From positions 186,001-250,000 of the forward strand of contig CAWEKD010000009.1 in assembly GCA_963809545.1 (NCBI GenBank): a stretch of DNA of 64,000 nt. The letters run 5' to 3'. Shown piece by piece: positions 25,576 through 35,508 of the stretch. The stretch is from Natronosporangium sp035305625. GTDB taxonomy: Bacteria; Actinomycetota; Actinomycetes; Mycobacteriales; Micromonosporaceae. The first letter of the stretch is position 1, and the number at the start of each line of letters is the position of its first letter. A program made the translations under genes and the position numbers. The notes below the pieces were generated by a model. The model was not told the origin of the DNA, ran no database searches, and was given only the letters and a program-made list of their open reading frames with translations.

Positions 25576-26958
25576 ATGACTATCAGTGTGTTCGATCTGT
25601 TCTCGATCGGTATCGGACCGTCAAGTTCCCACACCGTTGGCCCGATGCGCGCTACCCGCCGGTTCGTTACGGAGCTGGACGAGCGGGGGCTGCTGGAGAA
25701 GACGAGCCGGGTCACGGTCCGGTTGTACGGCTCCCTCGCCGCTACCGGGATCGGACACGGCACCGTGCCCGCGGTGCTGCTCGGGTTGGCCGGCAAGCGA
25801 CCGGAGCTCGTCACTCCGGAGGAGGTGACGGCGGAGATCGACCGGATCCGCGCCACCGGCATGCTGGCGCTCGCCGGTCGAGCACCGATCGCAATGTCTG
25901 AAAAGGACGTTACGCTCCATCCACTGACGCAGTTACCACCTCACCCGAACGGGATGACCGTGCTGGCGTACGGCCCCGCGGACACGGTGATTCTGGAGCA
26001 GACCTACTTCTCCACCGGTGGCGGCTTCATCGCTACCGAGGAGGAGCTCACGGACACCACGGAGGCGCCGGCGACTACGGGCCCATTCCACAGCGCAGCC
26101 GAACTGCTCCGGATCTGTGAGCAGACCGGTAGTGCGGTCAGCGAGGTGATGCTGCGGTTCGAGACCACCCTCCGTCCTGAGGCCGAGGTGCGCCGCTGGC
26201 TCCTGCAGATCCGGGACGTGATGTGGGACTGTGTGGCCCGCGGTGTCAGCCGGGACGGCGAGCTTCCCGGGGGACTGCGGGTCCGACGCCGCGCCGCGGA
26301 CTGGTATCGCCGGTTGTCGGCCGAGGACCCGGACCGCGACCCGGCGTTGGCCTGGGACTGGGTCAACCTGGTGGCGATGGCGGTCAATGAGGAGAACGCT
26401 GCCGGTGGCCGCGTGGTGACCGCGCCGACCAACGGCGCGGCCGGGATCATCCCCGCGGTGCTGCACTACGCCACCCACTACACCCCGGCCGGGGCCGCCG
26501 ACCCCGACGAGGTGGCGGTGCGGTTCCTGTTGACCGCCGGAGCCATCGGCTCGCTGTACAAGGAACGGGCCTCGATCTCGGGCGCGGAGGTGGGGTGCCA
26601 GGGCGAGGTGGGCTCGGCGGCGTCCATGGCGGCCGGGGCGCTGGCGGAGATCCTGGGCGGCACCCCCACCCAGGTGGAGAACGCGGCGGAGATCGTCATG
26701 GAGCACAGCCTCGGCTTGACGTGTGATCCGGTGGCCGGCCTCGTGCAGATCCCATGCATTGAACGGAACGCGATCGCGGCGGCCAAGGCGGTCAACGCCG
26801 CCCGGATGGCGTTACGCGGAGACGGCACTCATCAAGTGTCATTGGACACGGTCATCGCCACCATGCTGGAGACCGGTCGGGACATGAGCGATAAATACAA
26901 AGAGACCTCTCGAGGTGGACTGGCCCTGACAGTACCGGTGAACATGGTGGACTGCTGA
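25576..26958 (+). CDS. sdaA: L-serine ammonia-lyase (single chain, iron-sulfur)
   Basis: 460 residues from ATG 25576 with AGGAGGG eight bases upstream; an in-frame GTG at 25528 lies inside the riboswitch hairpin. The beta domain starts SVFDLFSIGIGPSSSHTVGPMRAT. The alpha domain has APTNGAAGIIPAVLHY, SISGAEVGCQGEVGSAASMAAG and LGLTCDPVAGLVQIPCIERNA, which supply the cysteines of the [4Fe-4S] cluster. It deaminates serine to pyruvate. Control by a glycine riboswitch fits disposal of glycine through serine. Confidence 0.95.
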   Translation: MTISVFDLFSIGIGPSSSHTVGPMRATRRFVTELDERGLLEKTSRVTVRLYGSLAATGIGHGTVPAVLLGLAGKRPELVTPEEVTAEIDRIRATGMLALAGRAPIAMSEKDVTLHPLTQLPPHPNGMTVLAYGPADTVILEQTYFSTGGGFIATEEELTDTTEAPATTGPFHSAAELLRICEQTGSAVSEVMLRFETTLRPEAEVRRWLLQIRDVMWDCVARGVSRDGELPGGLRVRRRAADWYRRLSAEDPDRDPALAWDWVNLVAMAVNEENAAGGRVVTAPTNGAAGIIPAVLHYATHYTPAGAADPDEVAVRFLLTAGAIGSLYKERASISGAEVGCQGEVGSAASMAAGALAEILGGTPTQVENAAEIVMEHSLGLTCDPVAGLVQIPCIERNAIAAAKAVNAARMALRGDGTHQVSLDTVIATMLETGRDMSDKYKETSRGGLALTVPVNMVDC

Positions 26959-27020
26959 CCTTCCGGACTTCATGATCCACCTCTATTGCATGGATCATCC
27001 GGTCGATAGACTTGCCCGCG

Positions 27021-28130
27021 ATGACAAAGCTGGTGAGGGTAGTCGGGGCTGGGTTGGCCGGTGCCGCTACCGCATATCTCTTGGCTGAGGCCGGATGCGC
27101 GGTTGAGGTAATCGAAGGTGATCCCACTTGGGGTGGCCAACTACGCACCGCCAATGCTGACGGTGTCCTATATGAGCCTACCGGGGCTCACATCTTCCAT
27201 ACCTATGACGAAGAAGTGTGGCAGCTGGTGACCAGTTTGGTCACCATGCGCCCCTACCGTCATCTGGTGCTCACCGAGGCGTTCGGCCGTCATCTCACCT
27301 GGCCGCCGCAGATCGATGAGCTGCGTGAGCTTCCGGAGTGGCCCCAGATCGAACGGGAGCTGGAGGCCCGTCCGGAGCAGCCGCGGGCGGACAACTTTGA
27401 AACCTGGTGCATCGATCTGATGGGCGAGACCCTCTACCGGGAACTGATCGCCGGCTACACCCGCAAACAGTGGGGGGTCGATCCGGTGGAGCTGGCCGCG
27501 GTGTGGGCGCCGAAGCGGATCGAGCTCCGCACCGACGGTTATCGGTATCTGTTCCGCGACCCGCATCAGGGTTGGCCGGAGGGCGGCTACCTGACCCTGA
27601 TCAACGCGTTCCTGCGTCGGGTACCGGTGTGGATGGGGCAGCGGATCACCGTCCGGGACTGGGACGAGCTGTGCCGGGACGCGGACGCGGTGGTGTTGAC
27701 CTGCGCGCTGGACGAATTCTTCGAGGAGTCGCTGGGACGGCTGCCGTGGCGCGGGGTGGCGCTCCGCAGCCGCTGGTTCCCCGACCGGGAGCATGTGTTG
27801 CCGTGTGGGGTGCTGAACACTCCGAGCTTGGAGCATCCGCACACGCGCGCCATCGAGACGAAGTGGATGAGCGGTCAGACCGGCCCGGGCACCGTGGTCA
27901 GCTACGAGTACCCGGGAGCGCCCGCCCGCCACTACCCGATCGACGACGTCGCCGGGGCCAACCGCGCACTACACCGACAGTATGAAAAGGAGCTGTCGGT
28001 GCTGCCGGGCCCGCCGCGATTCCAGGTAGGACGGCTGGCTACGTACACGTACATCAACATGGATCAGGTGATCCGGCAGGCGATGAACACCAGCCGGCGG
28101 GTACTGGACAAGCTGCACGGCCGGAGCTGA
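27021..28130 (+). CDS. glf: UDP-galactopyranose mutase
   Basis: 369 residues from ATG 27021. N-terminal FAD site VRVVGAGLAGAATAYLLAEAG, then GAHIFHTYDEEVWQLV, the active-site region YTRKQWGVDP with the uridine-contacting Trp, and PIDDVAGANRALHRQY near the C-terminus. It interconverts UDP-galactopyranose and UDP-galactofuranose, the precursor of galactan or other galactofuranose-containing surface polymers. TAGACT at 27007-27012 lies eight bases before the ATG and no ribosome site is seen, suggesting a leaderless transcript. It opens the glycoconjugate-like island. Confidence 0.93.
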   Translation: MTKLVRVVGAGLAGAATAYLLAEAGCAVEVIEGDPTWGGQLRTANADGVLYEPTGAHIFHTYDEEVWQLVTSLVTMRPYRHLVLTEAFGRHLTWPPQIDELRELPEWPQIERELEARPEQPRADNFETWCIDLMGETLYRELIAGYTRKQWGVDPVELAAVWAPKRIELRTDGYRYLFRDPHQGWPEGGYLTLINAFLRRVPVWMGQRITVRDWDELCRDADAVVLTCALDEFFEESLGRLPWRGVALRSRWFPDREHVLPCGVLNTPSLEHPHTRAIETKWMSGQTGPGTVVSYEYPGAPARHYPIDDVAGANRALHRQYEKELSVLPGPPRFQVGRLATYTYINMDQVIRQAMNTSRRVLDKLHGRS

Positions 28131-28164
28131 TCTCCGCATGGCGATGCCATGCGGAGATCAGCTC
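28124..28164. terminator. Perfect 19-bp hairpin after glf
   Basis: GAGCTGATCTCCGCATGGC and its exact inverse surround a GAT loop. The stem includes the glf stop codon. No T-run follows. A likely transcription end for glf. Confidence 0.65.
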
Positions 28165-28220
28165 CGCGCTTACCACGCGCAGCGGTGGCTCCCAACGGTG
28201 ACCATCGATAAGCTGCGCGC

Positions 28221-28406
28221 ATGGAAAGCGCGCGTGCCCCGGCGGCCCACGCCGCTGCTACCGGTGTCGCCCGGGCACTGATCAATGGGCCGGCGGTGAT
28301 CCTGGCGGACGAGCTGACCGGGTCGCTCGACCGCAGCGCCGATGAGCAGGTGGCCGACGGGCAGTGGGAGCTGGGCCGCGGCCCGCTGACGCGGGCGCGG
28401 TCGTGA
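28221..28406 (+). pseudogene. Remnant of an ABC transporter ATPase gene
   Basis: 61 codons containing VARALINGPAVILADELTGSLD, the stretch after the ABC signature plus Walker B of a MacB/LolD-type ATPase (with Leu in place of the usual Pro of DEPTG). Walker A, the signature and the terminal H-loop are gone: upstream bases do not encode them in any frame, and the end is shifted (a second frame reads ELGRGPADAGAVV). The gene has been truncated at both sides next to an apparently complete permease. Confidence 0.7.
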
Positions 28407-30638
28407 TCCGGTCGTCGGTGCGCTTCGCCCGGTTAGGGGTGGCGCACCAGTCGCCGCAGTGGCGTCTCCGGCGCCGTTCACCGGCTGGGGTTGTGGCTGG
28501 CGACCGCCGTGGTCGTCATCGCCTCCTCGCTGTTCCTCATGCTGGAGTCGGCCGCGGAACAGCGTCATCACCGACTCGAGGCTCGCGAACCGGTGGTCAC
28601 CTCTAGTGGCCGAGGTAACAAGATTGGGCACTGGCGCGAGTTCACCGACCACCTCGGTGACCGGCAGTTCACCCTGGTCTACCTGGTCCCGACCGACCGG
28701 GACGCGGAGCCACCCCCCGGACTGCCCCGCTGGCCCGCGCCCGGCGAAGCGTTCCTCTCCCCGGCGCTGCTCGCCGCGGATCCCACCGGCGCCATCTCGC
28801 ACCGGTACGGGACGTTCGGGGGCGTGATCGGTGCTGCGGGACTCGCTGACGCCAATGAATGGTTCGCGTATGTCCGCCCGTGGGACGACCGGATCATCGT
28901 CCAGAGCGACCAGCAGATAGCGATCAGCGGATTCGGGCGGGCAGTCACCAGGGATGACCCGAGCCACAGCACCGTGCCGCAGGAGTATGGCCCCAGACAT
29001 CTGCATCCGCTGCTGCTGTGGTGTGTGGGGCTACCCGCCGCCGTGTTGCTGGCGGTCGCGGCGCGGATCGGCGCCGAAGCACGGGATCGACGCCTGGCGC
29101 GACTGGACGCCATCGGCGCCCCGTGGCAGGCCAGGGCGCTGTTCCTGGCCAGCGAAGCGTCCCCGCCGGTCGTCGGTGGGGCGCTGACCGGTGGCCTGGT
29201 CGCGGTAGCGCCGATGATATGGGACGTCACCTTGCCGGTGGTCCACTACCGCGTGTGGTCCAACGATCTTGCCCCGGTGGCCGGAAAACTTCCATTCGTG
29301 GTCGGCGCGGGGATACTCCTGGTCCTCGGGGTGGTGGTGGTGGCGTCAGCGTGGCGGCACGGTCCGGTCAGTCACGCCGCCATCCGGGCCGTTGACCGGC
29401 GGCCACCGTTCTGGCCGAAGGTGGCCTTCGCGCTCGCGTGCGCCGGGGCGATCGGGACCGCGACCACTGGATACCAGCACGGCGGCGTGGAGATCGGCAG
29501 CTATCTCCACCAGGCCTTCCTGCTATGTACGGGGATCGTCCTGACGACCACCCCGCCCGTCCTCGCCTCGATCACGATTCGAGTTGGTCGGTTCGTCGCC
29601 GGACTCGGGCGACGCACGGACAACGTCGCGGCGGTGATCGGTGGGCGGTGGCTACACCACCGCGGGAGCGCACTGGCCCGGATGGGGGCCGCGGCGGCCA
29701 TCAGCGTGTCACTCGCCGCGCTCATCGCGGTGGCAGTGGATGAACCCGCCCGCGCCGCTGAGGGATCGCTTGTCCGCCAACAGGTCGGTACCGGCATCAT
29801 CACGGTCCGGGATGCCGGCGGTCTCGACGCGTACCACGAGTTCGTGGATACGGTCGGTGCGCAGCACACCCTCCTCGTCGTCGAGGATGAGCGGCGGCGT
29901 CAGCTGGTGTTGGTGGGCCACTGCGACGCCCTCGCCCAGCTGGGCGAGGTGAGCTCCTGTCCGTCCGCCCCGGACGAATGGGATTCGGTGATCACGGCCA
30001 CCGGTGTCCTCGGGAACGCCCTGGTGAACGGGGACGGGACGGTCCTGTTCACCGGCGAGCCGCGCCTGTCCACCGGGGTCGTCAACGGCACCGTGCGGGG
30101 GGCGCTGGTGCTGGATGCTGACCTGGACCAGTCGGTCGCCGACGTGGCGGAGGCCGCGTTCACCACCCTCGGGATCGCCGATGTGCACGCCTCGAGCCAG
30201 TACCCGATCGAACGAGAAGCCCACTACGCGCGGGTATTCCTCTGGGTCATCCTCTTCTTCGCCGTCGGGATGCTCCTGCTGTCCGCGTCCACCGTGTTGG
30301 GCTCATTGGACGTCTTCACGCTACAGGCGCGTAACCTGGGCCCGATCGGCGCCCTGGCCAGCGGCGCCCGTCTCTACCTCGGCATCGCGAGCTGGAACAT
30401 CGGCATCGCGTTCGGTCTGGCAGCGGTCGGTGGTGGCGCGCTCGCCACGGTGTTGTCGTACCTGTTCATCCGGCTACGCCACACCGGGATTCCGCTACCG
30501 TGGCCGACCGTGCTCTCCGGGATGGGCATCGTGCTGGTGCTCGGCATCGCGATGACGCTGTGGTGCGGGGTCGTGGCTACCAGGGCAGCGAGGCGGTGGC
30601 GCCCCGGTGAACGACTGACCGCGGTCAGCAGAGTGTGA
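28403..30638 (+). CDS. FtsX/MacB-type ABC transporter permease, 5' end frameshifted
   Basis: An uninterrupted frame of 715 codons runs from TTG 28491 to 30638. The natural start is probably GTG 28403, since VIRSSVRFARLGVAHQS in another frame resembles the opening of such permeases; a one-base error near 28440-28470 would join the two. The protein has a helix at LWLATAVVVIASSLF, an extracellular domain to ~180, then helix groups near LLLWCVGLPAAVLLAVA, VVGGALTGGLVAVAP and GILLVLGVVVVAS, a second large extracellular domain, and a last group (VILFFAVGMLLLSAS). With its ATPase gene wrecked it would need a partner elsewhere. Confidence 0.68.
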
Positions 30639-30662
30639 ATAGCTGACCGCGGTCAGGCAGGG

Positions 30663-31418
30663 TCAGTCCCCACCGCCGGAGCCGCCACCACCCCCATCGC
30701 CGCTGTCGCCTCCGCCACCGGAGCGGCCCCCATCGGCTGCGGCGGTGGCGGGGGCGGCGTTGGCCGCCATGGTGACGACAGGGGTGTCATCCGCCGCTCC
30801 GGCCACCGTGGCGCGCCGCCGTGGCCACAGCAGGATCAGCGCCGCCAGCAGGAGGTGCACCACACAGAAGATGATCGCCACGGTCGGGGTGGCCGGCCCG
30901 CCGACGAACACCGAGATGTGGGAGGCCCACTCCAGCCGCTCCGGCCGCGGCCCCTGCCAGTCGGCGGTGTAGTAGAAGCTCAGGTCGTTCAGCCCGGAGA
31001 TGACGATCAGGATGGCGGCGAAGCCCGCCCGGAGCACATTGGCGGTGCTGGCCCCACCGAGCCGGTAACCGAACAGCACCGCCACCACCGTGAACGCGTT
31101 GACGAAGATGGTGAACTGGTACAGCTTCGGGAACGCGGCCGCCTGATCCGTCGCCTCCGCGAAGTCGAAGATATGCAGGACGTTGAGGGTGTCGACCGCG
31201 CCCATGTAGCCGACCATCAACGCGGCCAGCAGTATCAGTCCCAGCTTCTCCTTCTGTGGGAACCCGGCGATCGTCAGCACCGCCAGCACCAGTGGGCTGA
31301 CCTTGTAGAGCACCTCCCACACGCTGTCGATGGTCCGGTCCGGTGGGAAGACCACCATGATCAGCAGGGTGAGGGTTATCCCGGCCGCCCCTGGGAGCAG
31401 CCACCACCAGCGTTTCAT
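30663..31418 (-). CDS. Membrane protein of unknown function
   Basis: 251 residues from ATG 31418 with GGAGGAAG just upstream. Six or seven hydrophobic segments, starting WWWLLPGAAGITLTLLIMVVF, followed by an Ala-rich and then Gly/Ser/Asp-rich tail (GGGGDSGDGGGGGSGGGD). No family recognised. The start overlaps the stop of the carbamoyltransferase gene (ATGA), so the two are co-transcribed, hinting at a common task. Confidence 0.72.
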   Translation of the reverse strand: MKRWWWLLPGAAGITLTLLIMVVFPPDRTIDSVWEVLYKVSPLVLAVLTIAGFPQKEKLGLILLAALMVGYMGAVDTLNVLHIFDFAEATDQAAAFPKLYQFTIFVNAFTVVAVLFGYRLGGASTANVLRAGFAAILIVISGLNDLSFYYTADWQGPRPERLEWASHISVFVGGPATPTVAIIFCVVHLLLAALILLWPRRRATVAGAADDTPVVTMAANAAPATAAADGGRSGGGGDSGDGGGGGSGGGD

Positions 31419-33211
31419 TCTTCCTCCGCCGGCTTCTCCACAAAGAACGGCCCGAGCGCCAGGGCGTCCATACCGGTACGGAGGAAGCAGCTGACCGCGT
31501 CCGCCGGAGTGCACACAATCGGCTCCTCGTTGTCGTTGAATGAGGTGTTGACCACCATCGGCACCCCGGTCAGCTCCTCGAACTTACTGATCAGTTCGTA
31601 GTAGAGCGGGTTCTCCTCGCGGGTCACGGTCTGCACCCGGGCCGTGCCGTCGGCGTGGGTGATCGCCGGCACCTTCTCCCGCTGATGCTCCAGCACATCG
31701 AACACCAACAGCATCACCGGCGACGGGTAGCCGCTGGCGAAGTACTCCCCGGCCTTCTCCGCCAGGCAGGACGGGGCGAACGGCCGGAACGGCTCCCGGT
31801 GCTTGACCTTCTCATTCAGTCGGTCCTTGGTGTCCTGGCCCCGTGGGTCGGCCAGGATCGACCGGTTACCCAGCGCCCGCGGTCCGCACTCCATCCGGCC
31901 CTGGAACCAACCGACAATCTTGCCGTCGGCCAGCGCCCGGGCGGTGGCCTCGGTGATGGACTCCGGCCGCTGGTAGGGCAGCCCGGCTTCGGCCAGCGCC
32001 TTCTCCATCTCCGCTTCGTCGTAGGACGGGCCGAGGAAGATGTACTCTCCCCGCGGGCGGCCCGCGCCCTTGCCGACCGAGACCGCCAGCGCCGCGCCCA
32101 ACGCCGACCCGTCGTCGGCGGCCGCCGGCTGGGCGAAGAACTCCTCGAACGGGGTCTCCAGGAAGATCCGACCGTTCATCACACTGTTCAGCGCCACTCC
32201 CCCGGCGGTAGCCAGGTTGCGCATACCGGTCTCGGCCTGCAGCCATCGGGCCACGTGCAGGCCGACCTCCTCCAGCACCTTCTGCAGCCCGTACGCGATG
32301 TCCGCGTAGTGCTGGGGCACCGCCTCCCGGGTACGCGGCCGGGGCGGACCGAACCGGTCGATGAACTTCTGCGACATCTGGTGCTTACCGGTGGCGTGGT
32401 GGCGGAACCAGCTCAGGTCCAGTTCGTACCGCCCCTCCGGCAGCAGCCGCACCAGCTGTCGCATCTCCTCCAGATAGGTAGGCCGGCCGTAGGCGGCCAG
32501 CCCCATCACCTTGCCCTCGTCCCGGGCGGGGTGGAAGCCGAGGTAGCCGGTGACGCAGGCGTACATCGCCCCCAGCGAGTGCGGGAACTTGACCCGGCGC
32601 ACGTCCCGGATCCGGTCCCCCTCCCCTACCGCCAGGTAGGTGCTGGTGCCGTCACTCCCAATCCCGTCCCACGTGATGATCGCCGCCCGGTCGAACGGTG
32701 ACAGGAAGTAGGCGCTCGCCGCGTGCGCATAGTGATGGTCGATCAGGTGGACCTTGAACTTGGTCGGCCCCTGGTAGTCCAGTGCCTCCTTCAGCATCCG
32801 GCCGATCGAGAAGGACCGCCGCAGGTGCAGCAGCAGCGCCCCGCCGACGTGGTAGTCGTCGGGGTGGGACTGGCTGCCTCCGCTTCGGAGGGTGCTCACC
32901 AGCCCTTGCGCCCGATCGGTGTAGTTGCCACCGTCGTTCCGGAACACCGCCAGGGTGTCCGGGAGGTGGGTGACGAAGTGGCGGACCGCGTGCGCCAACT
33001 CCTTACGTGCTTGCCAGAAGTAGGCCACATGGTCGACGTCACCGAGGGTGATGCCGGCCATCTCCAGGCAGGCCCGGGCGGCGTTGCCGGGGAAGCGGCC
33101 ATCGTGCTTGACCCGGGTGACCCGCTCCTCCTCGATGAACGCCACAATCTGGTCATCCTTGACCAGCGCCGCGGCCGCGTCGTGGTGCTGGTTGAGTCCG
33201 AGTACGTACAC
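31415..33211 (-). CDS. O-carbamoyltransferase of the NodU/CmcH/TobZ family
   Basis: 598 residues from GTG 33211 (VYVLGLNQHHDAAAAL), chosen because the family begins there; GCGGGAG lies upstream. The N-terminal YrdC/Kae1-like domain has FIEEERVTRVKHDGRFP, DHHYAHAASAYFLSPF (metal-binding His) and ITWDGIGSDGTSTYLAVGEG. The C-terminal domain has WFQGRMECGPRALGNRSILADPR and VNTSFNDNEEPIVCTPADA. These enzymes carbamoylate sugar or antibiotic hydroxyls using carbamoyl phosphate. The substrate here is probably a sugar of the island's product. Confidence 0.92.
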   Translation of the reverse strand: MYVLGLNQHHDAAAALVKDDQIVAFIEEERVTRVKHDGRFPGNAARACLEMAGITLGDVDHVAYFWQARKELAHAVRHFVTHLPDTLAVFRNDGGNYTDRAQGLVSTLRSGGSQSHPDDYHVGGALLLHLRRSFSIGRMLKEALDYQGPTKFKVHLIDHHYAHAASAYFLSPFDRAAIITWDGIGSDGTSTYLAVGEGDRIRDVRRVKFPHSLGAMYACVTGYLGFHPARDEGKVMGLAAYGRPTYLEEMRQLVRLLPEGRYELDLSWFRHHATGKHQMSQKFIDRFGPPRPRTREAVPQHYADIAYGLQKVLEEVGLHVARWLQAETGMRNLATAGGVALNSVMNGRIFLETPFEEFFAQPAAADDGSALGAALAVSVGKGAGRPRGEYIFLGPSYDEAEMEKALAEAGLPYQRPESITEATARALADGKIVGWFQGRMECGPRALGNRSILADPRGQDTKDRLNEKVKHREPFRPFAPSCLAEKAGEYFASGYPSPVMLLVFDVLEHQREKVPAITHADGTARVQTVTREENPLYYELISKFEELTGVPMVVNTSFNDNEEPIVCTPADAVSCFLRTGMDALALGPFFVEKPAEEE

Positions 33212-33342
33212 GCGTGTGTTCTCCCGCCTACCGCTCGATCTGTCGGACAGAGTCTGCACCCTGTCGACTGGTGTGGCAACACCCCGCCCAGCAACGGTTC
33301 CACACCACCACCGGTGCGGGCGATCCGGATTGGATCTTAACC

Positions 33343-33372
33343 TTGTCTGTGTCGGCGGCTGGTGTCTATGGT
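33343..33372 (+). promoter_or_regulatory. Probable leaderless promoter of the GT2 gene
   Basis: TTGTCT (33343-33348) and TATGGT (33367-33372) are 18 bases apart, and the ATG at 33380 is seven bases past the -10 box, so transcription would start at or next to the start codon. No ribosome site precedes the gene. The region 33212-33379 also holds the divergent promoter of the carbamoyltransferase. Confidence 0.45.
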
Positions 33373-33379
33373 GTCTCGC

Positions 33380-34303
33380 ATGGCCCGGTTCCCGATCACG
33401 GTGGTAGTCCCATGCCTCAACGAGGGGGACAACGTGGAGATTGCCTACCGTGAGATCGTCGATGAACTGGGTAACCGGGAAGACGAGCTGGAAATCCTGT
33501 TCATCGACGACGGCAGCACCGATGACACCCTCACCCGGATCCAGGCACTGGCCGAGTCCGACCCACGAGTGTCCTACGTGTCATTCACCCGTAACTTCGG
33601 CCTAGAGGCGGCCTTCACCGCCGGGTTCCGTCACGCCCGCCACCCCTGGGTGTTGCAGCTGGACGCTGACCTGCAATTTCCTCCGGGCGAAGCCCACAAG
33701 CTCATTGCCCGCGCCCGGGAAGGCTACGACGCGGTGTTCGGGATCCGGGTGAACCGTCAGGACCACTGGGTCCGCCGGTTCTCCTCCGCCGCGCACGACT
33801 TCATCGCCCGCCGGCTACTCCGGATCGAACTGCCCTCCGGGGGCACCAGCTTCCGGCTGGTCCGCACGGACTTGGCGCGGCGGGTGGTCAACCTGGAGCT
33901 GGGCACTCCATATTTCCTCGCCACGCTGCCCCGGCTGACCAGCTCCTGGACCACCGTGGAGGTGGCTCACCGGCCGCGACTGCGAGGGGAGCCCAAGGTG
34001 ACTTTCCGAGGGCTGGCCCGGCACGCGATGGATCTCTTCTTCGGATACTCGACCCGGCCGATCGGATTCGCTGGCCTGCTCGGCCTGACCGGTGCGGGAT
34101 TGGCGGTGATAGCGGCACCGGTCGGTGCCGTTGGCGCAACCCGCACAGCGGTCACCCTGCTCGCATTGGCGCTCGCGGCCGGCCTGCTGTCTCTGGCCGT
34201 GGTCGCCCGTTACCTGGTGCATATCGCTCGGGGCCAGCCCGGCTTGCCGCGGTATCTGGTCCGCCAGGCGTCGGTCGCAGTATCGGAGAAGGAAGCATTG
34301 TGA
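33380..34303 (+). CDS. Membrane glycosyltransferase family 2 (DPM/GtrB-like)
   Basis: 307 residues from ATG 33380. GT2 domain: ITVVVPCLNEGDNVEIAYRE, LFIDDGSTDDT (Asp pair), QLDADLQFPPGEAH as DXD-type motif, then RRFSSAAHDFIARRLLRIELPSGGTSFRL. Two C-terminal membrane helices (FAGLLGLTGAGLAVIAAPV and VTLLALALAAGLLSLAVVARY) place it in the polyprenyl-phosphate glycosyltransferase branch that loads a sugar onto a lipid carrier. Its stop overlaps the next start (GTGA). Confidence 0.9.
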   Translation: MARFPITVVVPCLNEGDNVEIAYREIVDELGNREDELEILFIDDGSTDDTLTRIQALAESDPRVSYVSFTRNFGLEAAFTAGFRHARHPWVLQLDADLQFPPGEAHKLIARAREGYDAVFGIRVNRQDHWVRRFSSAAHDFIARRLLRIELPSGGTSFRLVRTDLARRVVNLELGTPYFLATLPRLTSSWTTVEVAHRPRLRGEPKVTFRGLARHAMDLFFGYSTRPIGFAGLLGLTGAGLAVIAAPVGAVGATRTAVTLLALALAAGLLSLAVVARYLVHIARGQPGLPRYLVRQASVAVSEKEAL

Positions 34304-35508
34304 AATCACTGGTCGTGCTCGGAGGCGCCGACGGCGCCATCACCACGGTCCGGGCAGCCCGCCGCATCGGGCTGCGGGCCATCTGTGTGGACCAGCGGGA
34401 TGACGCGCCCGCGTTGCGCCACGCAGACGAACATCTCAGCGTGAGCACCCGCGATCTGGAGCGGCTCACCGCCATCCTGGCGGACCGGGATGACGTGGCG
34501 GGGGTGCTGTCCCCCGCTAGCGATGTGAACCTGCCCAGTCAGTATCACCTGGCCCGCCACCTAGGACTGCCGACCGGGCTGTCGGAGGCGGCGGTCCGCG
34601 CGTCGGTGGACAAGGGCTTTTTCCGGGCGGTGTGCGACCGGTTGGGCCAGCCCGGTCCCCGGTATGTGCAGGGGAGCCCGGAGGAGGTCCTGGCCGCGGC
34701 CACCGACCTGACCTATCCGGTCATGGTCAAGCCCACCGACTCCAGCGGTGGTCGGGGGGTGAGCCAGTGCACCGACCCCGCGGAGCTGCCGGCGGCGGTG
34801 GCGGCAGCGGCGGACTGGTCGTCCAGTCGGGTCGTCATCATCGAGGAGTACCTCCTCGGAGAGCATTACACCGCCGAGGCGGTAGTGCAGGGCGGCAAGG
34901 TGGTGCTGTTCGGGTTGGGGCGGCGGGCGCTCACTCCCCCACCCCACTTCGTCACCATCTCCCACACCATGCCCGGCGCCCCGGCGGAGGTGAGCCAGCA
35001 GGTCCACGCCATGCTGGACGACGTCTGTCGGGAACTGGACTACCAGTGGGGCTCGCTGAACGTAGACGTGCTCGTCACGCCCGACGGTCGGGTGGTGCTG
35101 GTGGAGCTGGGAGCCCGACTGGGCGGCAACGGCTCGGCGGAGCTGCTCGGGCTGATGCACGGGGTGGACGTGACGGAGCTGAGTGTAGCGATGGCGGTGG
35201 GAGAGCAGCCGTCGCTGGCCGCTACCCGGAGCTGGGTCGCCAGCTTCCAGGTGCTGTCGGCGGACCAGGCCGGCAAGCTGGTCGCCATCCACAACTTGTC
35301 GGCCGCCCGGGCCATGCCGGATGTCGTAGACCTCGTCATCTCCGCCTCACCAGGGGATGCGGTCGAGCCGTACCACCGGGCCGGGGCCAAAGTGGGGTAT
35401 GTCCTGGTAGCTTCCCCGGACCCGGAGCGGTTGCAGGCCACGCTGTCCCAGCTAGCGGAGCTGGTGCAGGTGGAGGTGGCTCCACACGCAGACTCGGAGG
35501 AGCACTAG
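34300..35508 (+). CDS. ATP-grasp domain ligase
   Basis: 402 residues from GTG 34300. A pre-ATP-grasp Rossmann-like domain (KSLVVLGGADGAITTVRAARRIG) precedes the ATP-grasp fold: YPVMVKPTDSSGGRGVSQC (P-loop-like), VIIEEYLLGEHYTAEAVV, and VDVLVTPDGRVVLVELGARLGGNG with the Mg-binding Glu/Asn. The layout is that of carbamoyl-phosphate-synthase-like or BL00235/CARNS-type ligases that join a carboxylate to an amine. Substrates are unknown. It is embedded between the GT2 and CapK-like genes with zero spacing. Confidence 0.86.
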   Translation: MKSLVVLGGADGAITTVRAARRIGLRAICVDQRDDAPALRHADEHLSVSTRDLERLTAILADRDDVAGVLSPASDVNLPSQYHLARHLGLPTGLSEAAVRASVDKGFFRAVCDRLGQPGPRYVQGSPEEVLAAATDLTYPVMVKPTDSSGGRGVSQCTDPAELPAAVAAAADWSSSRVVIIEEYLLGEHYTAEAVVQGGKVVLFGLGRRALTPPPHFVTISHTMPGAPAEVSQQVHAMLDDVCRELDYQWGSLNVDVLVTPDGRVVLVELGARLGGNGSAELLGLMHGVDVTELSVAMAVGEQPSLAATRSWVASFQVLSADQAGKLVAIHNLSAARAMPDVVDLVISASPGDAVEPYHRAGAKVGYVLVASPDPERLQATLSQLAELVQVEVAPHADSEEH

